From: Paraspadella gotoi
Taxonomy: Eukaryota; Chaetognatha
Direction: 5' to 3'
DNA: 64,000 nucleotides
Assembly (NCBI GenBank): GCA_051294375.1
Contig: CM119265.1
Span: forward strand, 5,067,505 to 5,131,504
Part shown: positions 46,476 through 59,420 of the stretch, in pieces
How positions within the stretch are numbered: the first letter of the stretch is position 1
Layout: every line of letters begins with the position of its first letter
Notes under the pieces: generated by a model
Database searches by the model: none
What the model was told of the DNA's origin: nothing
The model's input: only the letters and a program-made list of their open reading frames with translations
Translations under genes and position numbers: made by a program

Positions 46476-47870
46476 GGAGAAATATTATCCTCCGACAACT
46501 CAAAACGTAAATAGGTAGTGAAATAACACAGCGTACTTTTTTAGTAGTTAGTGCTTGGGATGCTATGTCTCGTGTCGGTCAGCCGATACTTGCTGACAAG
46601 CAAATGCGGGGAAGATATAGGCGTGATGATGACAGTATTTCACCTCGTCATGCAACCCTCCGGCAACCAAGTGATGTCTTCTCGTCCAGTCGATTTAATT
46701 GGGTGTCATTAGATCTAGGGCTCTGGGCCTGAGGAGAAGAAGAAGGCGACTTTGGCGTGTGGCCCAGTGTGGTAGGCTAACGTACCTCATGAGGCTCGAA
46801 TTAGATAGGCGGTGCCGGAGATCAGAGTCGGTTTCTGACCCTGTAGCGTAAGTGGTGATACATTCTCCATGCTTTCTGTAAACTGAAATGGCCGGGACCA
46901 GTCGTCTCTCGTACATCTATATTTATTAATTTATTCTCCGAATTTTTGACATTGTTTTTGTAGTTGAGTACGACTACAAAACCACAAATCACGACGACAT
47001 GACGTCTACAAAGTCCTCAGGCGTGGAATTAAATGTTCTTCAGCAGTGCAGGAAGAAAGAATAGTGTTTTCTTTAATTACGTTCCTCGTCCTCACCGCGA
47101 GCCGACGAATCCGCTAAAACTTCGAGTTTTCCTTCCCTCATAAAACGAGAGCTCCAGACAAAATCATCTTAATATACAATTCCTATCCTTCCTCATTCCG
47201 CCCTTAAGTCCCTATAATTCTACTCCACTTCCTCCGTAAGCGACCACTCTGCGCGAAATCCTGAACCATGTTTGATCCTCGAGAGCGTGCTAGAGCATAC
47301 ACCCGCTCGTCGTACTCGTGCCCTCTCCTTTTCTCTTCTCGTTGGCCAAATCGTTTGCTGTGCGTATCTCTATATAGAACGCCGCCTTTCTCTGTATTGT
47401 ACCGCTCGGCCTCCGTCACATTCGCCTATTCATATCGTGTGTATCCCTCCTGCGATTTAGTGCGAGGCGCATCTAGCTATAGGCCAGGTGCTTCGCCCCG
47501 AAGGGGACTCTCTCTCAAGCAGGTAACTAAAACTAAAAGCTCTTTGCTCTGGCGACTTGAAAAATAGTGAATAAAGAGATATATCAAATTATAGAAAAAT
47601 TAATACAGAGTGATGTGTATCAAAGAATATGAGATTATTGAAATAAACTCCGACTGTATGTTTTTATTCCCCGTGTGAACGTGCGCAGCAAGAATCGGAA
47701 GAGGGCGAGGGCGACGTACGGATTATTAGCCTATGACGACGACGACAACGACAAAGGCAGAAAGAGTTACGCCGTTAATTATTATTTGCAGTTGTTGATT
47801 CGCTCTTCTGCTCAAACCAATTTGTTCGGAAGAGAGAGAGAGAGATACGAGGACGATTGTTAGAGTGATA
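46476..47870. other. Mostly non-coding, unmatched segment
   Basis: Lies between inner palindrome blocks. Frames at 47,268-47,567 and elsewhere are unsupported. No RNA gene recognised. Confidence 0.4.
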
Positions 47871-47925
47871 CTTGTGATGATGGATTTATGAGCGAATTCG
47901 AAAAAGCTGTAAATAATGATAGTAA

Positions 47926-48684
47926 ATAAACATTGCGCGTTGGCGGAGAAAGTCGAAAGTCTCTCGGAAGATATAAATGATAAATGATAAAAACATAAAA
48001 CATTAGATTGCAGGAAAACATTTATAAAACAATTATCCGTTCTATTTTGTGTTTAATAAAAATTGACCACGAGGACCGCGCGGGATCAAACCTTTGAGAT
48101 GGAACCTACAAATGGGAATCATGAGCGGAAAGCAAAAACCTTGGTTACTGTTTTTGATGTGTTGGTAATGGTTAGTTTCGTTTTTTTTCTCCGGTTCAGA
48201 AATTAATCGCTCGGTGGTGAACCAAAAAAAAATTTAAAAAAAACCCGCCAAGCGTATGATTTAGAGATGAAATTTCAAAGCCATCGACTGTAGCAATTTT
48301 TAATTCGTATTCCTACCGGTCAATTGGCAGCATTCGGCTGCATTCGCATTTGAAGAAAAAAACGGCAGAAGCTAGGTTGGAATATGAAAAGAATTATATT
48401 GAAAATGTCTTTGAAAAATGTTTCTATTTTTTTTAAATTACAATGAGTTTCAATTATGTATAACTTCATGTTAAAATCTGAAAGCGAAGCACTACAAGCT
48501 TCGAGAAAAATAAATATTACGGGCTCTTGTTCCGAACGATGAAGCCCGCGGGCCTTTTGAATCATCGGTTTGACGCGCAAATCGCGCTGAAGGTAAAAAA
48601 AAATCATTTGAATTTTCCCTCCTTCCACGTCAACGGATAGTCACCGACTCCCTCTTTGTCTCTCTCTCTCTCTCTCCTCTCTCT

Positions 48685-48738
<54 letters not shown>

Positions 48739-48840
48739 TCTCTCTCCCTCTCTCTCTCTCTGGCTCTCTGTTGTTGCGTGTGGTCAGAGCGCTGATCTCG
48801 GCAAATCTAAAAATTAAAAACAAAAAATAGAGTATGGTCC
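47926..48840. repeat. Loop of the large palindrome, 915 bases
   Basis: Bounded by AATGATAGTAA on the left and its complement TTACTATCATT on the right. The first ~310 bases recur at 39,212-39,529. It also holds a long interrupted CT tract (48,657-48,765). Its length is close to the two S loops (900 and 936), but the sequence is different. Confidence 0.75.
48657..48765. repeat. Interrupted (CT)n microsatellite
   Basis: About 110 bases of CT with occasional TCTT and CC interruptions, inside the palindrome loop. Confidence 0.95.
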
Positions 48841-49788
48841 TTACTATCATTATTTACAGCTTTTTCGAATTCGCTCAAAATCCATATCACAAAGTTCACA
48901 ATAATCGCCCAAACCCATTCTTTTCCCTCACAACTTTTCCCTAAGCGCAGTTCAATCTCACGGAAAAAACAGTCGTAATTTTTTTTTCAAAAGAAAAACA
49001 TTTCCCATCGCCAAGTCGTAAACAAGATGGCCTTGGAAATCGCGGCGAATGACTCCTTCAAAATGTCGCAATGGCATAATGGCATAATGGGGCGCGAGAA
49101 AGAGAGAAAGGCGCGCATATGATTCACCACCTGTTGCCACAAAGAATGCCATTTGTCGCGCGTTTCTCTTCCCTCGGGCCACTTGTTGCGTCGGAGAGGG
49201 CGGGGGAGTAGAGACTGGCGGTGGGGGTGGATGAAGAGAGTGAGTCGAGGCTGTTGGTTGGCGGGAGAAACGAAGTAGGCGTCGCCGGCGGCGAACGAAA
49301 GAAAAATATTTTCCCGCGAAACATTTTCCCGAGGGATGACGTCATCGTCGTCGTCGTCGTCGTAGTCGTCCTCGCCATCAGTTACGAGCTTGAATGTCAC
49401 CTTCGCCGTCAGACCGACTCTGTCTCTCGCTTTCTGTCTCTGTCTCACTCTGGGTCACCAATCTTCTCTTTCCTCCTCAGGCCCAACCCTTCTAATCCCA
49501 CTTTCGCTGCCATCAACTTGTTGCGGGTTCGTCTCGAGGGAATCTCTCACTCCTAATTTCCCCCCCCGCATTTTTCACAAGTATCGGCTACGACAGAACT
49601 CTCCGCAAATATATTCTTATTTCACTACCTATTTTCAATTTTGAGTTTTGAATTTTCTTTTTCCGTTTCCTTAAAAGAGTGAAATATCACTGAAGAGAGT
49701 GATATAAAAACGAGGGAGAAACCCCCGATTCACTCTCTTTCGAGCCAAGCGAGAATTCTTTTTGCTTTCACTTAATTCTAAGATATAA

Positions 49789-50673
49789 NNNNNNNNNNNN
49801 NNNNNNNNNNNNNNNNNNNNNNNNNNNNNNNNNNNNNNNNNNNNNNNNNNNNNNNNNNNNNNNNNNNNNNNNNNNNNNNNNNNNNNNNNNNNNNNNNNNN
49901 NNNNNNNNNNNNNNNNNNNNNNNNNNNNNNNNNNNNNNNNNNNNNNNNNNNNNNNNNNNNNNNNNNNNNNNNNNNNNNNNNNNNNNNNNNNNNNNNNNNN
50001 NNNNNNNNNNNNNNNNNNNNNNNNNNNNNNNNNNNNNNNNNNNNNNNNNNNNNNNNNNNNNNNNNNNNNNNNNNNNNNNNNNNNNNNNNNNNNNNNNNNN
50101 NNNNNNNNNNNNNNNNNNNNNNNNNNNNNNNNNNNNNNNNNNNNNNNNNNNNNNNNNNNNNNNNNNNNNNNNNNNNNNNNNNNNNNNNNNNNNNNNNNNN
50201 NNNNNNNNNNNNNNNNNNNNNNNNNNNNNNNNNNNNNNNNNNNNNNNNNNNNNNNNNNNNNNNNNNNNNNNNNNNNNNNNNNNNNNNNNNNNNNNNNNNN
50301 NNNNNNNNNNNNNNNNNNNNNNNNNNNNNNNNNNNNNNNNNNNNNNNNNNNNNNNNNNNNNNNNNNNNNNNNNNNNNNNNNNNNNNNNNNNNNNNNNNNN
50401 NNNNNNNNNNNNNNNNNNNNNNNNNNNNNNNNNNNNNNNNNNNNNNNNNNNNNNNNNNNNNNNNNNNNNNNNNNNNNNNNNNNNNNNNNNNNNNNNNNNN
50501 NNNNNNNNNNNNNNNNNNNNNNNNNNNNNNNNNNNNNNNNNNNNNNNNNNNNNNNNNNNNNNNNNNNNNNNNNNNNNNNNNNNNNNNNNNNNNNNNNNNN
50601 NNNNNNNNNNNNNNNNNNNNNNNNNNNNNNNNNNNNNNNNNNNNNNNNNNNNNNNNNNNNNNNNNNNNNNNNN
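49789..50673. other. 885-base assembly gap
   Basis: Unknown bases. The gap starts within the conserved inner palindrome block, hiding most of the expected partner of 45,840-46,330. Confidence 0.98.
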
Positions 50674-51960
50674 AGATAATAATCTAAGTTGTATTTTTAC
50701 TTTTACTGAATTTATTTCTCCGTACAGATTTTTCATTAAAGTTTGTCTGTATAAATCATTCGGTAAGAATCTCTTGCTTATCTTTTGTCTCTCTTTTTTA
50801 TATATTTTTTTTTAATCATTTCGCTGTTTTTTTTGTTCTTTTCGTAATCGATTTTCATTTCCCCATTTTTTCCCCGTTTCTCCCCCACTTCTTCTTTTTT
50901 CTCATGCTTTCTCCTTCCATTCCCCTTTATTTCGCTTTTTTTTCATCCTAATGCTCCCCGCTGAGTTTCCGCCTACTTTGTTTCGTTTTCTTTGCCATAA
51001 GACACCAGTCGTCATCGTCCGTCGTCAATTCGTCGTCGTTCGTTTCGTCGTCGTCATGCTTCGTCGGGTCGAGTTCGTCGCCGTCGTTCTTTCGCGTTAA
51101 CCGTCGGCCGTCGTCTTTCGTCCGTCGTCGCCGTCAGTCTTCGTCCGTTGCGTCGGCCGTCACTTTCGTCATTCGGGTGCGTTGCCGGTCGCCGTTGCGT
51201 CGTCCGTCGTTCGTCTGCCCTCTCTCCATGTCGGCGAACAGATGCCGTCTCATCTTTTTTTTTGTTATTCATCTGCTTTTTTTCCAGATTTTTTGTCTCT
51301 CTCTACGGACTAATTTGGAGAAAATCTAACGAGAAAAGCAGAACACAACAAATGCAGTGCTTGCGGAAAAACTTGACGTTTGACGAAACCATCGGTTTCG
51401 AACTGCAGCAAACAAAAAAAAAAAAAGTTAAAGGTTGCGCTTCTTCGGCTCTCGAATAGCCGAACAGCGCCTCAAAGAGGAAGAACGCGGACTTTAACGA
51501 AGCGCGAAAATAGCGTCACGAAAAAGCGCAAAAAACGGCGTCTCGCGGACTGTAAAGGAATAAAGCAGTGACGGAGGGGAAGACAACGCCAAGCTTAGGA
51601 AAATAATTGGGCACGCGGAACGACCGACGAGAGCAGAAGAGAGAAGAGCGATGAGAGACCCTGAGATGAGGAGAAGAGATGATTGCAGCCGGAGACTATA
51701 GCCCAGGAGAGGAAGCAGACGATCGAGAGCAGATCGCGAGACGAGAGAGCAGAGTAGAGAGAAAGCGGAGGAATGAGAACACGACGCCGTGCCTGCCGGA
51801 TGAAATGCCGACGAAAAATACAACGCTCCGTATGATTAGATAAGTGGTGATTCGCCACAGGAAACGAACGTCATCTCTCTTCTTTTTTAACTCGAGGTCC
51901 CTCGTCAAAAGATAACGGGGCATGAGGTCAGGACGAGAGGTCACGAGATATGAGATCAGG
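50674..51960. other. Diverged right-arm segment, no gene seen
   Basis: CGT/CGTC-rich at 51,005-51,220, with weak inverted similarity to 45,225-45,960 (for example TTATTCCTTTACAGTCC as reverse complement near 51,550). Open frames are R/T/S-rich and composition-driven. Confidence 0.4.
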
Positions 51961-54593
51961 ATCTCAGTGTCCTGTCATGTATTGAATCGTCAACATCTCC
52001 CAATTGGGATGAGGACGATGACGACGACGTCGACGAACGAACTGAAATATTGACTTTAGGAACAACCGAATTGACATCGAATTCTTCACTTTTTGTAAAT
52101 TCGAATAAAAACGTTCAAGGAAAGTTAACTCTGATATCTTACAGATTTCAAATTTTCGACTTCGCGCCAAAGTCACAGAAAAAAAAGAAGTTCTTTCCGA
52201 ACTCTCTTTTCCTCCGCGTTTCCTGTACACAGCGTCTTTTCGCGCCGCCACAACTTCCGTTTTATTGGACGCCGAGCGCCGGGCGGTCCTTTGGTCCAGC
52301 GACGCCGCCGCTCTTGAAAGGAGCACCGCTGGACGAAAGCGGGATGGCGTCAACGACGCCGGTTATTGAAACGCCCCCCTTTTCGCGGTCGCCATTGTGC
52401 CACGCACCCCCTCTATCGCCAGCGACTTATTTCCGTTTCCATCCAGCGTCGCTTTCATTTCTTTTGAAGGCGATTTTTCAAGTCATTTCGAAGAAAAGAA
52501 AAAAAAAAGAGGAAATGGAACGCATTTTTTTTTTTGGTCCCTGCATTTTTATTATTTTCTTTATGCTAACGGGATCGAGTTTCGCGCGGAAATATTCCTT
52601 TATGTTCATTTTTGGAAAGGCGGGACGGGGACTGCGGAGGTTAAGGCAAAATAGTAAATTTATATTGTCAATATTTCACATTTCACAGATTAGGTGAGAA
52701 TATGCTCAAACAAATTTATCCTTTTTATAGATCTTCACAGTCGTTCTGCTAATTTGCTTTATCTTCTCTCGTCTCATCTACCTTCTCTCTCTATTCCTGT
52801 CTCGCTTCTCTCTCTCTCTTCTCTCATCCCTTCTCTCCTCGTCTCTCTGTTACTCCCCTCTCCCACACCCATTATTCCCCACCTCGTCTCCCTCTATTCT
52901 ATCCACGGACTCATTTAAAGTCCCGCCTTTCTTAATATCCCAACTCCCATTTTCCCGCTCCCTTTTCCCTCTTTTTCCCCTCTTTTTCCCCTCTTTTTCC
53001 CCCTCTCATAAACCCCGCTCCGATTTCTAAATCCTATTTCTCTTTTTCCCTTATAATCCTCTTATCCCTTTCGGTTTTCCTCCCCTTTTTTTTCTTTCCT
53101 TTTTTCGCCCTTCTCCTTTTCCTCTTTCGCGATTCCTTATTCGTTTCGTTTTGATTTTTCAACTTTGTTTTCTATGTTTTCTTTTTAAAGCTTTCTGTTC
53201 TTCACGTTAAACCCCCTAGAATCCTTACCACTTTCAGAAACTCAATCATCAGTTACACATCCATTAACTTCTTCCGGTTTTCACGAATAAAAAAAGGAAA
53301 TAAATAGCTTGCGGTGTCAGTGACTCGAGATGGAATATCTCCGTCTCTGTCTCTCTCCATCTCTATCTCCATCGTTTCTTCATCCAGTTTTCTCGAATGG
53401 AACAAACCATTCCGAGTCGTTGTTCCGTTTTCATCTTTTATGTTTTAAGCCTCTAATGGAATCTTGGACCGGCAATTTCCTCTCACAGTTTTTTTATTAA
53501 TGGAATTTTCGGTCCATTCTTCATTGACCGGCGCGGAGATTGATATATTCTTTTTATCATTTATCATAACATTGTTAAACTCTTGTATTCTTCCCAAAAT
53601 CTATATTTGATCTTTGTCTTTTAATAAATAGACGCTGTTTCCTATTTAGATCTCAGATGAAAAAAAAATTAAAGGTCGGAAAGCGCAGAGAAAAAAAAAT
53701 GGTAAAAAATTTAGAAGTTATTAATTATCGCCTAAATATTTTAGTTGATTTTTTTCTCCGGTTTCCCTCAGACCGTCAGACCCTGTTTCTTGTTCGACTC
53801 TTTTCCCTCACTCTCTCCCTCTCCAACTCTCATCCCTACCCAGTACCCACCCATCGCTACACTCCAGCCACCCCACCCCATTCCAACGAACTGCTAAGAA
53901 AAGAGATTCGTTTTGATTTTCGAGCCAGCCGCCGCTCCCTGCCGCCACCGCCGCCCCAGCGCCGCCTCCCCGCCGCTCGTTTTCTCCTTTTTTGTCATTT
54001 CGGTCTCCGTGGAAACCGTGAAATGGATTTCCGAGCTCGTGGCCCGATTCACCTCGCGAGGTCGAATCCGCTCTCATTCACGCTGGGGGGGAGAAGTGGG
54101 GAGAAAAGACGGGGAGGGGGTTAGAGGTTTGGAGAAGGGGGGGAAAGGGGTCGGGGAAAATGGGAGAGGAGATCCAAAGGACTTCCCGCTAAGAATGGGA
54201 ACAATTCCGAGGTGAACCACCTGTTGAAAGCGGAAGAATGAAAACGAAACGACGTCGAACAAAGAATAACTGCTACGGCGTGCCACGGCCTGCCACGCCC
54301 AAAATAGCTGATATGAGCCGTGAATAGGTAAATTCCTCCGTGGTCACGCCACCCCGAGAAAATAGGCGCCCTTAACCGCGCCTCCTTTTTCCTCGTTTAA
54401 TTTTTTTCCTTTCCTTTCCTTTCCTTTCCTTTTCCATACTAAAAAGAACCGATTCGCCCGCCCCATGCCCGAGAATGCACCCGACGTTCAGTGCACCCGA
54501 ATTGCATCTCCAAATGGGGCTCATTCTTTCACCCCTGGAATACGACGCCAACGCGTTAAGTAAACAAAATTCTTCAATTTGATTCCGTCGAGA

Positions 54594-54594
<1 letters not shown>

Positions 54595-54634
<40 letters not shown>
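54595..54634. repeat. (CGA)n microsatellite
   Basis: About 13 CGA units; shorter than its inverted partner at 40,783. Confidence 0.95.
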
Positions 54635-55152
54635 AACCGTCGAAGGCCTTGGCTTCGCGCCTCGTTTCGAATGAAATGCTTAAATTCTCTTGGAAACGCT
54701 CCAATTTTTCTTCTTTTTTTTGTTGCCTTGGAATTTATCTCTTTCCAAGGTTCAAGAACCTCGAATTGATAATAACGACCTCAATTAAACGTAAACTATG
54801 AATAATTTGTTGTTTAAATTAGAATAATTTACTTATTCCCGTAAATTTTTCAATTTATGTTAGTTATTTAATCACGTGAGTTTCTAATATATAAAAGATA
54901 AACAGAGAACTGATGCGTCGAAGGTTATTACCTAGTTTCAATTGGATTGATAAAAGCAAAGAAAAAAGAATTTTGGCAAATCATAAACAGATGAGAATGA
55001 GATGAAAAATAAATTAGTATTTATGTCAAGGTAGTTTAATCGCGAGAGAAAGGGTTTACTTATTATTATTATTTATACTTCATGGTTAAACTGGCCAAAA
55101 CATCTTTGTGAAATCTCAGTTAGGAAAAAAACCTGTTGGATATCAGTCTGGC

Positions 55153-55257
55153 CGACGACGACGACGACGACGACGACGACGAAAAATACGAGCGCACGTG
55201 ATTGACAGAAACGATGACAGCAGTAAAGTGAAGATGATAACCCTCAAAGCACGAGAT

Positions 55258-55294
<37 letters not shown>
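55153..55294. repeat. Two (CGA)n runs
   Basis: CGA runs at 55,153-55,181 and 55,263-55,294, each broken up in the duplicate copy (61,780-61,925). Confidence 0.9.
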
Positions 55295-55296
<2 letters not shown>

Positions 55297-55346
55297 CCTT
55301 GATATAAAATCGGGCGATCTCTCGAAAAAAGTATTAAATCCGTCGG

Positions 55347-55411
55347 CGAGGAGGAGAGAGGAGCTGGGAGAGGAGGAGAGAGGAGCTGGGAGAGGAGGAG
55401 AGTGGAGCGGA
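55347..55411. repeat. 23-bp GA-rich tandem repeat, ~2.7 units
   Basis: The unit GAGGAGAGAGGAGCTGGGAG plus three bases is repeated head to tail. Confidence 0.85.
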
Positions 55412-55502
55412 GAGAAGTTGAAAAGGAGCTGAAGAGGAAACGAAGCAGGAGCGAAGAGATCGTAATCACGTGATTCGGATTCATCTGACCTGGATCTCTC
55501 GC

Positions 55503-55566
55503 GTCGTGAGAGAGAGAGAGAGAGCGTCAACCAGACCGGAAATCATGAACGGGAAGAATATTTTGG

Positions 55567-55607
<41 letters not shown>

Positions 55608-55612
55608 GAGAG
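55503..55612. repeat. (GA)n tracts
   Basis: GA runs at 55,507-55,525 and 55,570-55,612, corresponding to the CT tract at the left arm's edge (39,555-39,598). Confidence 0.9.
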
Positions 55613-56479
55613 AATGAAACAAGAAAAAAAAGAAAACCGTAAAAATGGAAGTGGAATAAAGAAAGAAGGTTTTTCCATCGTTTGAATGCGAATTGCTATC
55701 GCCACCACCGAGAGGAGGGGGGCGGATAAGGGTTCAACCGACAGTTTGGCCATAAGTTTGGCCAACAGTCTGGCTCATAGTTTTGACCCACTATTTCGTA
55801 GTTTGCGACATGACGCGAAAGTTACCCAAAAATAGCAGAAAAAAATTTAAAAATTTAGCATTTAAAGTTTGATAGAAAATCGTTGATGAAACACATTTAG
55901 CGTCGGCGATACACGATTTGTATTAAAAGATGAACTCTGGGGGGACCTCGTTTTAGACGGGTTCTCGTCATAACCCATAAAAATATAGAAAAGCCGAGGA
56001 AAAAAAGCAGTTTGCTTCGAAATTCGGCTCAAATATTCAAAATAGGCAGCGCGAACGAGAGAGCCGTGAACGATATGTACGGAGAAAGCGAGAAAGATAG
56101 AGAGCGAGAGCGGGAAAGATAGAGAGGGAGAGGAATGCGCCGGGAGGAGGCTCGACAGGCGACGCCCATTATAATCCTCCAATAATCGTCTCATAACTCA
56201 AACTCGGGCCTCCCAAGATGGAAAGAGGTTTTGGGGGCGGGGGAGTTGGAAGGGGTGGGGTGGAGAGAGGGAGAGTTGAAAGAAAAATAGGAAAGAAGGG
56301 AAGAGAGAGAGAGGGACTGAGAGAAAAGAGGAGGTGTGAGAGAGAAGGGGTAAAGATAGTCCGGAGAAGGGAGGAGACAAGCGGCAGAAAATTCTGCTCA
56401 TTATTATTACCCAATTCGTTATTCCGGGAGAAGTTTGGATCGGGGTACGGCATGAGGGTAAGAATAATTATGGCATTGG

Positions 56480-56562
56480 AGAGGTTAAAGGTGGGGGAAG
56501 TTAAGGGGAGGGCGAGGTTAAAGGTGGGGGAGGTTAAGGGGAGAGTGAGGTTAAAGGAAAAG
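56480..56562. repeat. ~36-bp G-rich tandem repeat
   Basis: Two to two-and-a-half units built on GAGGTTAAAGGTGGGGGAGG; the duplicate copy shows the same at about 63,219-63,295. Confidence 0.8.
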
Positions 56563-57730
56563 AAGGTGGGGGTTACAGAGGAGGTTACATAATGAGTTTA
56601 GTGACGAGGAACGGTCTTGATTGACATAGGTTGTAGGAAATATTCCTATTACTTTCTAGAATCGCTTCATTACGATTGACTCGTGCAAAGACCTTCTCAC
56701 CGAGGTCAAAGCCAAGTCCCTTCCGAGTCAATATTTTAGGTGAATTCGTTTTATTATCCGTTTCATTATCTTCTCATATCCTAATGAACAATGTCCGAAT
56801 GTGTGATTATGAAACGTTTTTTTAAAAGAATTCTCGATTCCTATTGGTAAATGGGATTATCAAGAAATCCACTTCGCGGCTTTAGTCTATCAATTATAGA
56901 ATTTCTCTCGTTTTTAGATTTAGAGGAGTTCAAAAAAAAAAAAAAAAAGAAATCTCTGCACGAGCCGAGAACGATTTCATTATCTTCATTGTTTTTTTAA
57001 ATCTCAACGACTTTTCATATTCCCTCGCGTAGAAAATATTTCGCGAAGCCTAACGACGAATAAATTTGATGGGAGTGAATTAAAATCTCGAGCGAGCTAT
57101 TGCGAATGTCGGAGAAATTCAGGTGGGGGAAATGAAGGGGAGGTCGGTGGGAAGGTGGGGTCTGTAGAGGTAGATGGGCAGGTGGTAGAGAATAGATGAT
57201 AGGGGAAAAGGGTATGTTGAAAAGGAAGAAGGGATTCGTATGAAGGAGGGGATCAGGATTAGACGAAAGAGAAGGGAATATAGGATGTCAGAAGAAGGAG
57301 ACTGGTTGGTGAGTTTCGTTGAGAAAAAGGATGGGTAAGTTAAAGTAAAAAAAACTAGGGCGCTGATAGTAAAGAATAAATGGGTTTCTTTCTGATATAA
57401 AATATATAAAAAAAAAAAAAAAAACGAAAAGAAAGGAAAACTATCGGAATAAAGATTATAAAATATTTAAAATAGTTCTAGAAAGGGAGAGGACAACTTC
57501 GATTTCCCTGCAATTCAGTTCATTATTCAAAGATTGATAGAAAGACAAAAAGCAAAAGTCTGACGCCGAAAACAGGATGACTACGCCATACCGACGCCGC
57601 TACGACGACGTCGCCACGACGACGCCGTCACGGTATCGTCGTGCGTCGTCTCTCTTTCACCTTAAGTGATTCACGGATGATTTTCGAGTGATTTTCAAGG
57701 TGATTTCGAAGCCATTAAAAGAAAAAAATG

Positions 57731-57740
57731 NNNNNNNNNN
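57731..57740. other. 10-N assembly gap
   Basis: The only gap of this length, so probably from a different assembly step than the 25-N gaps. Confidence 0.95.
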
Positions 57741-58171
57741 AAATGAGTCCCACCGTTCCGCTGATGCGAGGATCTCGGGGAATTTCGCCTCGAAAAAAGA
57801 AAAAAAAAACCGACTTCGTCGAAAAGAGGGTGGAATTTTATGGAGTCAGGGGGAAAAAGGATGAAGGAAAAAGGATAAAATGATGTTATGAATAAAAAAC
57901 ATGTTTAAAGCGACGTATGTATCATTTCGGCAAAAGCGGTGCTATTAAACGGGGAATAAGAAAAAGAAGGGGCAAGATACTGAAAATAATGGATAACGCA
58001 TAAAACCGAGATATTCTTGATCAGTGATTAAGTCGTCGGGTTGAATGGAATGAAACGGGGGAGACTGGGTGACTGACTGACTGACCGACTGTTGGATAGA
58101 GATGGAATATGATAAAAATGGGTGGAGTCAGTGACAAGGCCCAAAACTCCAAACGAGAGAGTTTTTTTTTT

Positions 58172-58196
58172 NNNNNNNNNNNNNNNNNNNNNNNNN
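58172..58196. other. 25-N assembly gap
   Basis: Placeholder-length gap bounded by a T run on the left. Confidence 0.95.
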
Positions 58197-59420
58197 GCTT
58201 CGTCGACGCTCCTCAACAACCGGGGAATATTAAAACAACCTTTATTTCTATTTTTTTTTTCCTCATCCTTATTTTTTTTCTTATATTTGATATTTTATTA
58301 ATTTTAATCGGAAGGGGCTTTTTTCTTTTATCATTTTAGCTTTGTATCGAGGCTTCCTGCACCGGAAAGTCGGCCACTGAATCTCGCTTTAAAGCGACAC
58401 GCGGATGGAAGGGCGATGGTTACGCGATATCAGGGTTTTTCCATGAGAGAGAGAGATTTGAGAGAGAGAGAAATGCCAGAGAGAGAGAGAGAAGAGAGAG
58501 TCTTTCGCAATATATATCATTCATTTCTTTATCCATTTCTTAGCAATTATCTCGGCTTATAATCGCGAGTAAGACATACAGACAATTCTTCAAGTTTGGA
58601 GCCTTAAATTGCGAGACCTATATCATCCTACAAAATGTTGAGACCCTGAATGAACGCTAGACTTTAGTTATTTTACCAGTACTCACAAAAATGTCAAAAA
58701 TTCAGTAGATACACACTTCCTCGTCTTATAAATTATGAATCTAGCATTATTATCGTATCACGACGAGCATGTTCATTCACCGAAATTAAACGCTATCTTC
58801 ACTTTTATCAACCGGAATATCAAGTAATCCCCTAAGGTTTTGTATAAACTTAAGCTTACGTTAGACGTATTGACACTTTCACAAAATAGAGCCCCAAGCG
58901 AAGAAATGCCCGCCACATCATTATCGACACATTCATACTGCAGCATAAGCATTCTGACAGATAGAAACGGTAACTCACGAACTGCGCACGCTCGCCAGAC
59001 ACTTACAGAACCAATGTCATCTCAATACCTAACAGCGTACTGCAATTAAGTTTCTGACTCTTACTAATATCCGTATCCGTATCTATCTTTTGAACTGCAT
59101 AGACTGATCCCTTGTTATGTATATTTGTGGCTTTCCTTCTGTATCTTTGTATTAAGCGCGTAGAGCGACGTTATCGGATTTCTCACATGACGCACTCATT
59201 ATCGGCGCTAGTCAAGATGCAGTACGCACATGCAATGTACAACCTATGTTAAAGACACGACGACGATAGAGACACCGAAATCAACGTGACATGTTGCCAA
59301 ACAACACATTAAGAAACTTGCCTTAACGCCTTAAAACGGCGGTCGGCTTTTCATTGTTTCGTCGTATTTCTCGGCGTTGGCCAGACAACGCCCAAAAGTC
59401 ATTTCTGCTTTCACAAGAAA

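Larger units (their letters stand above)
39555..47925. repeat. Left arm of the large nested palindrome
   Basis: A series of blocks matches, in reverse order and reverse complement, blocks in 48,841-55,580. From outside to inside: 39,600-43,555 with 51,970-55,500; 45,225-45,500 with about 51,540-51,885; 45,780-45,840 with about 51,230-51,270; 46,335-46,475 with 49,655-49,788; 47,871-47,925 with 48,841-48,895. Outer and innermost blocks are well conserved. The region 43,560-46,330 is strongly diverged and has about 1.6 kb more on the left. Confidence 0.75.
48841..55580. repeat. Right arm of the large nested palindrome
   Basis: Partner of 39,555-47,925, interrupted by the gap at 49,789-50,673. 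It contains 48,906-49,650, which I could not match to the left arm. Confidence 0.75.
53437..57190. repeat. 3.7 kb unit, copy 1 of a direct duplication
   Basis: Matches 59,848-64,000 in the same orientation over its whole length; the part to 55,580 is also the palindrome's right arm, so that portion exists three times in the window. No gene recognised; the ORFs do not survive between copies. Confidence 0.85.
57191..59420. other. Non-coding DNA between the direct copies
   Basis: Holds a 10-N gap (57,731-57,740), a 25-N gap (58,172-58,196), GA tracts at 58,447-58,500 and AT-rich sequence. A 69-codon frame at 58,840-59,049 is Ser/Thr-rich with no domain. No RNA gene seen. Confidence 0.45.

Noticed and set aside
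49768-50736. 322-codon minus-strand ORF
   Set aside because: Almost entirely unknown bases in the 885-N gap.
51005-51272. Arg/Thr-rich ORF
   Set aside because: Translation of CGT/CGTC repeats.
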